A DNA stretch of 64,000 bases from Panopea generosa (taxonomy: Eukaryota; Mollusca; Bivalvia; Adapedonta; Hiatellidae), in assembly GCA_029582155.1 (NCBI GenBank), contig CM055901.1, positions 49,543,206 through 49,607,205 on the forward strand. The letters are read 5' to 3'. The position numbers and the translations under genes are program-made. Below the pieces are notes generated by a model. That model was not told the origin of the DNA. It ran no database searches and saw nothing but the letters and a program-made list of their open reading frames with translations. Below, one piece after another: positions 41,601-55,700 of this stretch. How positions within the stretch are numbered: position 1 is the stretch's first letter; each line of letters begins with the position of its first letter.

Positions 41601-44600
41601 ATCTGATAGAAATGGACGAGGATGAAGAAGAAGAAGAAATGTTACGGATGACACGACGATCTAAGTCCCACAATAGGGATCCAGAAAAAATGGTATGTTA
41701 ATTCAGTGTGGTTTTTTTTTACCATTTTTGGAAGATGACCCATTCCTTTGGAATATGGAGTTTTAGCAGTGTTTTCATAACGTTGGGAAAAACTTTTCAT
41801 TAAATGTATTTGTTCCAACTTCATAAAAATGTGTACACTTGCTCTCTGGCCATTTAATTAAAGAATCAATGTCGTACTTCAATTCAGAATGGGGAAAACT
41901 TTATTTTTTATCAAGGAATTATGGCAAGTTTCAATTTACAATTATTGATGCTTTCATTTAGTAGGATTTTTACCAAACAATTGGGGGGAAAAAAAGATAC
42001 CTTTTGCCATTGGGAATATGACCCAATAATGGCTATAAAAATGGCCAAAAAAAAAGCCCGCTGGTTGTTGATATAACTGGAGTTTCCATGTATTACAATA
42101 TGCAACAACAATGATCATGTCTTACAGATGATTACTTGCTCCTGTGGTTCCAATATTTTCTGGAGTTTTACTTGAAATACTTACAAGCATTGACGTGATT
42201 ATGATTTCAGTCTGGTTCCAAAAAAAAAAAAAATGCATATATTTTATTTCTACACTTAAATAATTAGTCAAAATTGAGTTTTTAAGTTAAACTTAGAAAA
42301 TGTTGGTAAGACAGAAGCCAGGTTGTCTTTTGAATTTTTAATTCCGTGGTAGGAGAATGCTCTATGGGAGCAAAGTCTATATCAGACAATTGCCCATAAA
42401 TTTATTAAAAGAACTTCAAAAATTTCATAATTTTTTCAATGTATAATGTGATAAATTTTATGGTCTCTGCGGACATTTTGTGTTTGAACAACAACAAAAA
42501 TACACTATGAAAATCTTCCATTTTAATTTGATGGACACATTCTTTTCTGCAGGAATAGTAAAATATGTATGTGACTTTTATAACTTAGAAAACAGTGCCT
42601 GTCAAAAAATGCAAAAGGAAGAAAAATGTGGTAAACCAATCTTATAGATTGCAGTTTTTCAAATGTTTAATATGTTCCGTTGATTAGTCATGAGGAATAT
42701 ATAGTTCATTCCCTTCATAGGGTTTAACTATTGCATTTCTGGAATACCTCATTGGCTGGTGAGTTCTGAGAAATATTCATTTCTTGACCGTTTGTGTTAA
42801 CTGTTTCAGTTTATTTGTTATAATTTATTTATTTGTTCTATTGTTAGTCATTTATTTCTGCTTCTGTTTGGTAGTTTTTTATGCCAGTGTGAGTAAAGAG
42901 CTCTGTTTAATCAGTGATAAAGGACTGAATACTTATTATTAACTTCTAATTGATGGGAACTGTTTATTTTTTGGAATTTCAGTTTGTATTTTAATTAAAC
43001 ATTACAAAGAAATGGTGTCATTATAACGCATTTCTTTAATAGCAGATTCAACCATTATATATTTTATAATTGTTTCAAGTTTATCTAATTTTATGTGACA
43101 TTCTTGCATTTAAGTTATAATGAAATTATTGAAGTATTGGAAGATGCTATTAGATGGATTATAATGAATTGAGCAAGTAGAAATTCAAAATGTAATATAA
43201 TAATAATATAAATGTATATTGTTGTACAGAAATCTGAACAAAAACCAAAAGAAGATTCTTGGGCTGCAAAGATGAAAGCTATCGGTACAGTTGGCAAGCC
43301 AGTAGTCATGTTGGAGATGCTTGATCCTAAGGTATAATGAAATTCTTTTTACTGTTTGATACTATCAAGACTATGGACATTTAAGTTTAATATAGTGTGC
43401 TGTGTAATATATATATATATATATAAATAAATTTACTTAATTAAATTTACAAAAATGTGTAACAGTTGGGCCACATGTCTACAAATGTTATTTACAGCAA
43501 TACCTTGAAGTGAAGTCATTGTTTACTTTAAACAACATAGACTAGGATGATTAGATGTACATGTATATCTGAATGCAATAATTTTCCTTTACACCGGAGT
43601 ACATTAAAGTTGTTATAATAGGTGGTTGTAGGTATTATGTTTATGATAAAGCTTAACTTACATCTTCTGAAAATTCCTATTAAACAGAATATGCCATCTT
43701 CCTGCTAACTTTCTTAATTGAATGATGTTAATTTCTACAATTTCAACATCTGTTGCTTATGCTTTCTAATACTGAATGAGGAGGGAAGAATTGAATATCC
43801 CGATAATATTGATACACAGCAAAAAGTGCTTGTTTTGCAGAACTTGTTTAAAAAAAACATTAACTCCATACACATTATACATGGATCAATGAAATACACT
43901 CTGAATCCCATAAATTTTTGTGTAACATTTGACTGCAGTCAATATGTTTAGTCCATAGGATAGTTTTAACACAACATTAAGTGTAGTCATAACACAACCG
44001 TAGCCTGTAAGACAACATAAAGTAGAACTAGTACTAGCAACAGCAGTAACATGCAGGCTTTGGTTTTAATAATCTTTTAGTTAAAAAAAAGCCATTAATT
44101 TTGTACTGAATAGCTTGTTTATTTTGAATATCGAAAAAAGTCGATACTTCATTTCATTAAAAAATTATTTAAAAATGTTTGCCAGTTCCTTGTCGCAGAA
44201 CAGCAGTTGCAGTGTATGTTTGTTTCACAGATGCTGTCTTTAAACTACAATATTGCTTTGCGGAAAATTATGTTATGTGATCATAATCGTCTATGAGATT
44301 TGCATTAATATAGTGTTAATAACCAATTAAAAGCGTTAACGTAACTTAGAAGAACTGCGTGATCGGGGTTTCTCTGAATCAGACAATATGATCTGTCAAA
44401 ACAGTTAGCATATTGTAAAAATAACTCTGAAACCAGTTTGCCGAAACAAATATGCATAATTTGAATTTCTGAATTTTTAAGGTTGCGTCATAGTGGACGC
44501 ACTGAACGAACTTGATTGCGTCCAATGAGATTTAATTGCATCAAAAACGCAAGAAACCTGCTCTGGAGAAAATACTGTAATATGTATATTTATAACATAA

Positions 44601-46753
44601 ACAATACACATGTTGTTTACAACAAGAGTAATAATGACTGTCAGTAAAAATGACAAGTTGAGTTGAGACTAGTTTTGTGTAGTTAACATGAGCAAATAAT
44701 TCTTTAAAACATCTGGTTGCATTCGTGAATATCCTTGTATGGCAGCCTACGTAACATATCAATCTAGTTCAATGGAATCTTGATACTTTCTCAAAATATT
44801 TTATTAATTTATTAATTTTTTTAATTTAGTTATTTTATTTTTTATCATAATACATGTATTGTAGATAATATCACAAAATTCCCTTTTATTATTTAATAAT
44901 TACCATTTGTGACATTAAATATTTCTACCTTTGCCTTTGTTTATTACATTTATAATAATAAAATGACTTACATTGAAGAATATAGACTGTGTGTAGTAGT
45001 AGTGTCAGAATGAACTGGTCTTTTACAGAGTGTCCACAGTGATTTCTCTCAAAAGAAAGATGTTTCGTGGAACTCGAAATGTAAACCGTTAAGGGTTTCA
45101 TTAGAGCCACTGGATGAGCGGGTAAAATGAATGTTAGAGCTATATAGTTGAAGCAGGGCTCTCAGAAGACATATATTATCTTACAGACTTTTTTACTTAT
45201 TGTTTTAAGATATATATAAATTGAACATGGATAAAAAAAATAGCCTCAATTTAAAGACTCTGACACTGATTTATGAGAGTTTATCTTTAATTCTAAAGCA
45301 AAACATGACTGTTGAAAATAAAAAACAAAGAGAATATATCTTTATATTTCATAAAAAAAAAATCAAGTGTTTATTAACACAATATTTTTAATACTTCTGA
45401 TCTTCTGTATTAGAATTCAACAATATTTTTAACAAATTGATGGCATTTGTTGTTAGTATTACATACATTTCTGCATCTTTATTGGTCAGGATCTGAAATG
45501 TTAAATCTAAATAGCCACTGGGGATGAAGTTTGTGAGATGTCTTCCTGTAACCCTTGCTGATGTATTTACGTTTTATTGTATATTTCAGACATGAATAGC
45601 ATGTAAAGATGAGGCAGATTTCTTTTATTTTCAATTATATCTCTTTACATGTAGGGGGCTGGGAATGACCTAATGTTGGTCATTTTAATTATCTTGTCAG
45701 TTCGGTGTTAGACAATTGATTCTAAGGCTACACATAAATGAATAAAAAATATCTTTCGTTACTTCTTTTTACTAATTAAGACAATTGTGTGGCATGCTTG
45801 GTGTAGTGGCACAGAGTAGTACCCAGCGATCACATGGTTGTGGGTTTAATCTCCCACCACAACCAAGTGTTGTGTCCCTGAGCAAGACACTTTATCTGCT
45901 TATGCTTAGTACTAGCTCTTCCCAGGAAGATATCATGCAATATTTTTGAAGTGTTTTTAACTTATTCATAACCAATGTAAAATAAAAAAAAGTTTAATAC
46001 TTTAATTAGACTGTTCAGTCAAAATAAGAATACTTTCGGAAACGTCTTGTTAGAGATTTAAAGTAATACATGAAATTGCATATGTAATTGGGATATGATT
46101 TAAACAAATTTGTCTCATTTTTGCTATTTTGTAAATGTACAATGTGAGTGTGTGTTAGGACTGAAGAGTTAATCTTGCTGCATGGACAACATATACGCCT
46201 CATTTATCTTTTATGCTATTGATAGTTATTTGGATTGTTTACACTGTTCTGCATTAATTTCCAGTTGGGAGACACAAACTGCATTTTTTTGGTTGTTAAG
46301 AATCCAAATAAGAAATGTGTTCTACTGCAAAATACTTTTTTTAAAATTTTGAGTCCGAGATAATATTTGATTTAGATGAAAGTAAATAATGTTGTTTTTT
46401 TAAGTATTCTATCAACTTGTATATGTCAACTATACTTTTATTTAATATGTTGATTTTACAATGACATAGTTGCAACTCTCAGTATGATTATTACAGGCAA
46501 ATGCATGTATATAATATATGCTATTTGGCTACATTAAGTTTTTTTGCAGTATAATGGATATATTCTATTTAGTTAGTAGAGCATCTGTTGTAGTATATAT
46601 ACCAGTAATAAGCATAGAAGCAGTGCTATAGTGTAATACTTTCTGCTCGTGTCGGAGGTAGTCGTGACTGGGGTGGGTTTAGTTCTGGGACTTGATCTGA
46701 TATCCTTCAAAAAACAATATGGAGTTCTGCTTCAAACCATGTTTATATGTGTG

Positions 46754-46785
<32 letters not shown>

Positions 46786-49700
46786 AACAGGTATGGTATA
46801 TATACAACAAAGCCTCAACTTATATATACATTATATTTGTACACAGGAGCATGTGAATGGCGAGGTAGATTACCTGTTTATTCTATTATAGTTTTAAGTT
46901 TTAGTTTGTTTTAGTTTACTGCATGTTTCTGTTTATTCTGGGTTTTTTTTTAAGAAGTTACTTTTATGTGACTCGAGTCTGATTTGAGTATATTTGAATA
47001 AAGTCTTGTTTAAAAGATTGAAACGATTTGTGTGTGTTAAATAATAGTAAAGACTACTTGGTTTATCTTAAAAAACACACCTGTGTGTGAAAAGAATGTT
47101 AATTATGAAATGAGTTATTTATTATATATAGAAATGCTTACTGCCTTCAGAAATTGAATGGAAAGCACGATTTCATAACATTGACTTTAACAATATACCA
47201 GGGGTGGTATTCACCAACCAACCATTCTTAAGAATATTCTTAAGACTTGAACTGAATAATGCATTTTGAAAAAGACAATTTGATACCATTTTTTGAGTTT
47301 CAAATTTGCAAGCATGTAGGGACACGCACGGCACTGTATAGTAAAATAAACTCCCACACCTATTCTGTCATTGTAAACTTTATATCTAATTTTGAAATCT
47401 GGATTATCGAGCTTAAGTCTAAGAATATTCTCAAGAATGGCTGGTGGATACAACCCCAGAGGATTTAGTGAATTTTGTAAGAATCATTTGTTGAGTGATA
47501 ACTTGATGCATAAATTTATGCATCATGTCTTTCCAACCTTGCAATAGTTTTATTTATGGATCACTTCAGTTTTTCTTGTTTGTTTGTTCACTTGCATCTT
47601 GTGTTCAACTAACAAGTAACAAATTTTAATAGCAACAGTACTTGCCTTTGAAATAAATTAGTTCATCTGTCTTCAAGTCTTTTAGGGAATTAATTTAGTT
47701 TGGATGTCAGTATGTCCATCGCTCACAAACCATGTCTGCTCCATAAATGTTAAATGTATGATGGGATATTTAAGGTCATATTGATAGGTGAATAGTCAAA
47801 GAGACAGTATTTCCTGCCGGTCATATCTCTTTCACAGCTTCAGGGATTTCAAAAGTTTTTTGTTTGTACTATCGATTTTGATTTATTTCGATCTTAATAA
47901 AACTCACACAATAGCTATGAGTGTATCATTTTTTTACTTGACAGAGCTGATCATTATTTTTTGTCTGACAGTCCTTGAATATTGCTCTTCAGTTGTAAAA
48001 ACAATGAAAAATATATTCAAGAAAACATAAAAAGGAATTTATGTGTACTTAAATTTCTCTGCAGAGTGGTAGGAACCGTCCAAATGGATGTGATGTCCAT
48101 TTTCTCATTTTTTATCACGTTCATATTTGTGGTTGAATTATCAACTTCTTTTTTGTTCTTGAATGCCAAATTAGTGTTGGCAGGAATAGGACTAATTTAT
48201 TCTGTGCATATCATACCCGGAGAGTGAATGGAATCTTCCTTCCAATTGATGCCATTTAACATTGTATTGTTGGTATGAGGTAAAACTCTTAATTCTTTTG
48301 TTAGTCCATTCATCATTTATTATTATTGGCAAAGGTTTATTGATATCTTGTATTTGTTGCATGGTTTACTACTATTGTAGATATTGATATTATTTTATTA
48401 CCTGGTCAGAGACTGAACAACCATAGCATGCTACATTTACATTTAGATTTATATTGTTCCTTTAAAAAAGGTTTTTAATTGATGCTTTTGTGTCTTAAAT
48501 GGTGGCATCATGGTTGATATAAACAAAATATATGATATCTTTAATTATTCTTTGTTCAAAAAGTGGAAAATGATATTATTGTTTTTTATGCATTAAGTGT
48601 TGGCCCTGTCAGTTTGTGAGTATCAGTCAAGTAGGTTTCTGTTGAAAGGGTCTATATATTTGATATTTAAAGGTTTCAGCACAACACTGTTCTATCTACA
48701 TATAAACAAATAAGGAAATGGAGCAGTTATGCATAGAACCAAGGTTGGGAAGCTGTATAGTGAAGTTTGCTATTGCCAATTCTGGTCATGTTTTACAGTA
48801 GTTGGGGCTCCTTTTCAATTTAATATTTTTGTAAGATTTATTAACATAAAGCTGGAGCATCCGTGACATGTGGACACATTCTAGTTCCAAACAGTATTCA
48901 AAATCAATAAATGTAATTATAATGTTAGCATGGCATTTCTAGCAATAAAGTTATATATTTACAACTTTCATGGACACTTGACAGTATATGCCGTAGTAGC
49001 CATATAGACCCAAGAGTGCATCAATGAATTTTATCCCTGCCATTCAAAAAATGGCAATGTTTGAATGGCGATGGGGGCATTAAGTAATATTTCAAATAAA
49101 ATCTTCTTGTCACAGCTGTTAATAACCTGTCTCGAGATTTATCAAAAAAAACGATTTTTAATAAAAATGTAAAGTTGAAATTAATATGAACTGCTATTTT
49201 ACAGTTTCTTACCAGAATATCTAAACCGCCTGGATTTTTTTTCAGACTTTGATGTCGATAGCATCTGGTGGTACAGGTATGTATATGTTACTGTTATTTT
49301 ATGATATGAATAGTTATAACTGACATTTCGAGAAATTTTTAAGGAGTTGTATATGAACATATTTTCTGGCTACCATGAACTTATATTTGACTAGTTATAT
49401 AATGTGTTCTATAGTCCATGTTAATACATTATAAAAATAATGTAACACATAAACCATTCAATAAAAGCATTATGTAGAAATATTACTAAATGTGTATTTA
49501 TTGTTTTCAGTGAGGACAGAATCCAAAAGAGGTATGTATATTTATTCTGATAGTATGTCTGCTTTGTTGTATATCATGAATGAAATGACATAAAATACAA
49601 GATTTCATTTTGTAAAATATTTCATAGATATATTGGATAAATTGTGCACAATGTTACACTTCATTTATAAGGTCAAACATAATTTTTTTAATCGGTTCCA

Positions 49701-52700
49701 TATTTATTAAAGGGATGTTATACCCGGAAAAATGCTATAAATGTTTTAAAAATAAAATCATTTCTAAAATAGATAAAAAGCATCTCATTTTCATTAAGAA
49801 ATAAAGTCCAAATGGTTTGGTATGTCAAATTAACCAAAGCGTGACATAATCAATATATAAATTGGAGTGGTAAACTTAAAATGAAATCCACATTCTAAAA
49901 ATAGACAGCTCTTAAACACTGCTTGACATCATTCGGACATGTATGCCCATTCAGTTGCGCTCCCTCTAAACTGAAATTATGGATCCTGTGTATAACAGAT
50001 CAAATTGAAATCACGTAACTCATTTGATATGTAAAAAAATATGTTGCATTCTTAAGTGGGAAATCTGTTTCAGTCTAGCCTAGATGTGTAGCCCAAGTTA
50101 AAAAAATCCCTTTTTAATATATCATTAATATATCTTTTTGGCAATACAGAGTCTGTGAGTGTATATAGGTATGTTGCATTTGGAAAAAATGTTTTCAGAC
50201 AATTTTAAATTTTTTAAATATCGTGATATATTCCCTTTAAGGATCCAAGAGAAGACGTGAAGCGTACGCCTTGGGTGGTGATTATTCGTCCCTGTCTGAC
50301 CGTATCAAGAGACGAAGGAGACAGAGAGAGGATGAAGAGGATGAGATGGAAGAAGCTTACAGTGATGATAGCAGAGACTCAGCAGAGGAAAGTATGAACA
50401 AGACTCATTCATTATTTATTTATAGTTTTTAAACTCCTATTTAAAAAAATAGAAAATGTGATATGCCATTGTTCTTCTTTCCATTAACAATCCTTACAAG
50501 TTTCTACAGTTTTAACCAGTTACAAACTTTCATGATATACAGATATGCCTGTAATGAAAGGATACTTATCAAGCTTTATAAAAACTACTTAGTTTTTTGG
50601 TGCAAAAGTGCCTTTATAGATATCTTGTGAACTCTTCTTTTTATGTCTCTGCCATTTGGAGAATGGTGAAAGGATGCTGTGTTTTCCCTGTTCATCTGTG
50701 CCTCCGAGACAAAAATAAAAGAGCTTCCGGTCAGTAGCTTCTGAAATGGTCAATTTATATTATCAATATTTAGGGTGTAGCTGTATAATTAAAAGTACAG
50801 GTTAAATTCAATATGTGTAATTGTAGGTTTTACAGGAGTTAGGCCACTTTTCAACTAAATTTTTAATAGAATAATATAGCAAGTGCTTCCGACATGTCCC
50901 ATGGACAAATTTACAGTTTGTTATTGATCTGTTAATTAAAAGATCTAATGTCACTAGAATTTTACATAGAAGTCATGTGACCACACTTATGTATGTCATG
51001 ATAGAAATTGTAGTTAATGATGTATCCTCCTTGTTCTCATCATGATTAGTTTTGCAGTGCTCCAGATAAGCACCATTTCGGGGGAGTGGGTGGAGGTATT
51101 TAAGCATTGAAATTTCTGAATAAAGCATTATAATTTAAAAGTAAGTGGTAAAATAAGCATTGGGTTCTGACACTTTCAGTGTATATTTGGTATATTTTTA
51201 ATAGCAATTTGATTAAAATGGGCATTGTTACCCTTAACATTTTGAAAATAATCATTGCATACTAATATAAGGAGCAAAATACTCATTTGAAGAAAAGCTT
51301 ATCTGGAGCACTGGTTACATCAGGATATTGACATCTTTTGATAATGTTGATGGTTCAAAAGATTGGATGAGTCCATGGCACATCATTTATTTTTATTTGT
51401 GATTAATAGTTGTGAGGTCATCAAGACGTGCATTTACCAAAACAAATGTTTCCTACCACATGCTGCAGTTCAATTTTGTGAGAGTTAGCAGTTTAAAAGG
51501 TTGAAATCCCTGTGATACAAATCATGCAAAAGTATAAAAATAGTTTGAATTCCTTTTAGTTTCATAGATTTTGGAGATATAAGATCGGAATTTAAAAGAA
51601 TAATGTAATGTATGAAATGTTTGTTTTAAAAGTTGACATGATTTAATTGTATGACATAAAATGTATCGTAACCTTTCAGACTTGATACAAAGATACCTAT
51701 CATGTTTGAGATGAAAAACCCTGTTGTTTTATCACTTCTTCAATATAAAGAATTTCAGCACTGCAGGATTTTAAATAAGTGAATTGTTTTTGTCTGGTAT
51801 CCAACCATTACTTTACATATATATATATATATGAATATCTCTGTTGTTGTTTTTTTTCAGTAATGAGGAAAAAGAAAAAAGAGAAACGACAGAAGCGCAT
51901 GAACCAGTTAGACATGTCCGTCGAGGAACTACTTGATAGTCCAACATTCAAAAAATTCAGCCATGCTGTTGACTATATATTTGATAGTGCTGAGGACATC
52001 AACTTTGGCAGTCTTGATCCAAGTATGTGAAATAAGCAGTATATTATTTAATAAATCAAAGCTAATATTTCTTGGTTAAAGCGATGCAATGATCATGTGG
52101 GCAGTTTTAATTACACTATCGTTGAAAAAAAAAGGTTCTAAAGAAATAGGTAAACTATTTTATGAGAAAATCTTCATCTGGTGTTGTTTGGCAATGCTGG
52201 AATACCCTATTAAGTACTGTGAAATCATTTATTTTCGTGGGTATTAAATTTTGTGGTTTCCACTTCAAAGACATAATCATGGGGACTTAAATTCGTTGAA
52301 AACCAATTTAAAAAAAAAACATATTTTTTTTTAAATTTCGATATTGCATAGTGCGTTCATGTTGTTAACCTTTGCTGTAATTCACGCATCGCGCGTCAGG
52401 ATTTATCGCACCCTGCTGTGCCAATAAGAGTTGACACATGCCAATAAGTACCCTAATATACAAGTACGATAAAGAACTAATTGTTATGCAAACACCAGGT
52501 AAGGAAAGGAGAAGAAAGACATCCAATCCAGAAAGGGTTTCAGAACGCAGGCCCGGTGTAAATAACAATAGTGCCACGTCACGTGACTGAAAATGGACAG
52601 TTAACTAATGTGCTGCGTCTATTAAGAGATTTGTTTGTTTTATTCATTAAAAATGTATCGCCATATATTTAATCATAAAATGAAACGAGTTTAGAAGATA

Positions 52701-55700
52701 TAACTTGTGTTTTAGTTTTCTTTGTACGCACGCATACTGTCCTTTTACAATGTTTTACACTTTTTTACAATGTTTACCATAGGCCTATACGTCACATTGT
52801 TTCAACTCGATAGCATTTTGCTGCAAGGTGACGGTCTATTTTTAGCATTTTGACATTTGATTATAACACATCTCGCTACACACACACGTCTATGACTTAA
52901 AGATGATATGTGTAATAAAAAATTCTTGCACTATTTACAAAATCATCAAGTAAATATTGATGCATTGCGAAAGAAAATATATAAATAAAGGATGGATTAT
53001 TTACCACAATGCGATGCACGTAGGCATATGAAAAGAGATGTATATTGACAGCATTACATTATTGCTTAAACTAAGTTTGTGCGTATTTGATTTCGTTGTC
53101 TAGGCTTCCCACGAAATCCACGAAAATTAGTACCCCACGAAATTAATGATTTCACAGTATATCATTGTTATTAATGCATTTTTCATTTCTGCTGCTTTTT
53201 CCTATTTGTAGTCAATATTTGATTGAATGATTTTAACAAGATAGTATTTATGACATAACACTAAAGTCTTTATAATTATGAGCTACATGTATTATTACAG
53301 ATGACGAAGAAGTAGAATGTCCACCAGAATCTCTCATCAGTAGGTCTGTATTATCTGAACTAACAAGTGAGACAGCAAAACTGAAGTCTATGGGGGTGAT
53401 GAACCAGGTGCCAGCCAGCACACTGGTTAAACTTCTCACCATTCTTCAGTGGAACATTAGAGATGGAACCAAACTCTTGCCTTTTACTCAGGTATCTCAT
53501 CTCCAGCAATTGATACATGCTATTTTGTTAATCTAATAGCTCAGAACATGGTTTAAAAATAGTATGGCATTATAAAAGCAAACCTTTAACAGTATTAAAC
53601 AGTTACATCTCGGGTGTCTGAAATTCAGTTTGATTTTCAGTGAAAAGTGGGTATGAATATAAAGTAAGTTATTTTTCACCTTTTGCCTTGGGACTTGTTC
53701 ATAAGGTGCCCACTCATGTAAACTTGTTATTGAATGGTGGCAATGATTGGAATTACATGGAATTAAATTTCATATTTCTAAAAGAAAGTTGTTTGTACAA
53801 TGTATGGGGGACTTTATAAAAAGATTATCAGTAGGACTTAAATACAAAATAATTTTTACTTGTTATATTCAGGATAATGATGATGAAGATGAGGAGGAAA
53901 AGAAACTGTGGCGTGACATTGCAATGGAGAGAGTTGGTCGCTCCATGGATGCTGCTCTTACAGCTATCTACATTATGACTTGCACCAAGATGCCAAAGCA
54001 AGTGTTCCTGGAAGATGTAATAGAGAGAGTTGTCACGTTTGGGAAGTTTCAGCTTACAAATACAATATACCCAGAATTCGATCCTGTATACAGAATTAAC
54101 TCCAAAGACAAAGGTAAGATCATGATATTGTTTAAAATAACAAAATTAAATAGTCTCACAAGTTTTCAAATTGTATGTTGTAACTTGAGTTGAATGAAAG
54201 CTTAATAGTCTTTTATTGGTTAATAATGTTTTACTTATTCGGTAGAATGGAATTGAGTTTCAAAGGACAGGTTATTTATATTTCAACTTTAAAGACAACA
54301 CAATAAAATTAGATCCGTTTTAAAAGTAGATTTTTCACCCCTTTAAATAGATGGATACCATGGAAGTTTGAAGCAGAAACGTTCTCGTGCGAGTCAGGTC
54401 AAGCACAAAACCACCATTAGTTTGTACAATAAACTCACAGATTTGGTGGGAAACTTGGCAGAGCTTGTAGAAATCCAGGAACTTACAGACACGATTATTC
54501 TACAGGTAAGAAATAAATACATGTAAGATTTGTTGGAATTTAAAAGTTTCTGTGCACTATATTTGTGGCATTTGTAATTAAACAATCATGTAATTTAAAA
54601 ATGATATGCATGGTATATAGATTGCCGTCATTAAATGCTGTGTTGGCACAGATACTGGTTGAGAGCTTTTTCCAGAAATAAATGTAAGCCCTAAATTCAT
54701 TAAGGTAGAGTTAGATCTGTTTGTCAATTTGTTCATCACTTTCTTGTGACATCAACCTCTGCAGTTTATGACACTAGAATTATATGAATATGAAGTGGAA
54801 ATGCGCATACAATCAAGTATGATTATTTATATCATACCAACAACTCTTTCATTGTTCTGCAAACCCTCAAACAGATCAAACTAAATAAGGATATATAATA
54901 AGTTTTGCTATCTTGACAGTTAATCATTTTGCAATTTTCAAAACTCGTTGCTTATGGAATAAAAATGAAAATCTTTTTTCAGATGTCTGGTCTAGGAGTA
55001 GCACCATTCTTTGTGGAAAATATCAGTGAGCTGCAGTTGAATGCAATGAAACTTGTAACTACGGTATGTATGGCACATAAGATAAGTTGTGTTAAGTCTT
55101 CATTGTGTTATTATGTTTAATTTGTGTCTATTAAGTTTAACCTTATTTATTTTATGTAAGTGCAAAGGATATGTAGGATATGTTGTTAAAACTATTTATC
55201 CTCAGAAAATGACTATTGACCCAAAGCAGTGAACTATAAACCGCAAGTGTGTCTCGATCAATAGCTTAAGGTCAATAGTCATTTTTCTTAGGTAGATCAT
55301 TTTAACCATTGACCACTACAAAGGTAGATAATTGTATACTATGCCTTGTTTTGAAATAATAATTTCTATGTTGTTGTTTTTTACAGGTATTTGCTCACTA
55401 CGACAAACACAGACAACTAGTGCTAGAAGACATATTTTCCAGTTTAGCGCGACTTCCTTCAAGCAAACGCAATCTCAGAAGTTACAGGTATAAAACAACT
55501 ATTAAGTGTATAGTAGCTGTTCTATCTTTCAGTTAAAATGAATGAATAGGTTTAATAGCCATTTCAAAACATAGTATGCAGTCAGTTAGACACAAGCAGT
55601 GTTTTTTCCAGAGCGTGTTTCTTGCGTTTTTAACGCAATTAAATTTCATTTGACGCAATCAAGTTTGTTCAGTGCATCCACTATGACGCAACCTTAAAAA

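Larger units (their letters stand above)
45122..49245 (+). other. Long NIPBL intron region without a confident exon
   Basis: About 4.1 kb. Contains a SINE (45786-45925), an (AT)n run (46756-46785), the tentative microexon (46847-46864) and a MITE (47201-47457). Short open frames here have no recognisable domain. Confidence 0.6.

Noticed and set aside
47788..48227. Hydrophobic small membrane-protein genes in the NIPBL intron
   Set aside because: AT-rich intronic frames give Phe/Ile-rich peptides by composition; no splice or start support.
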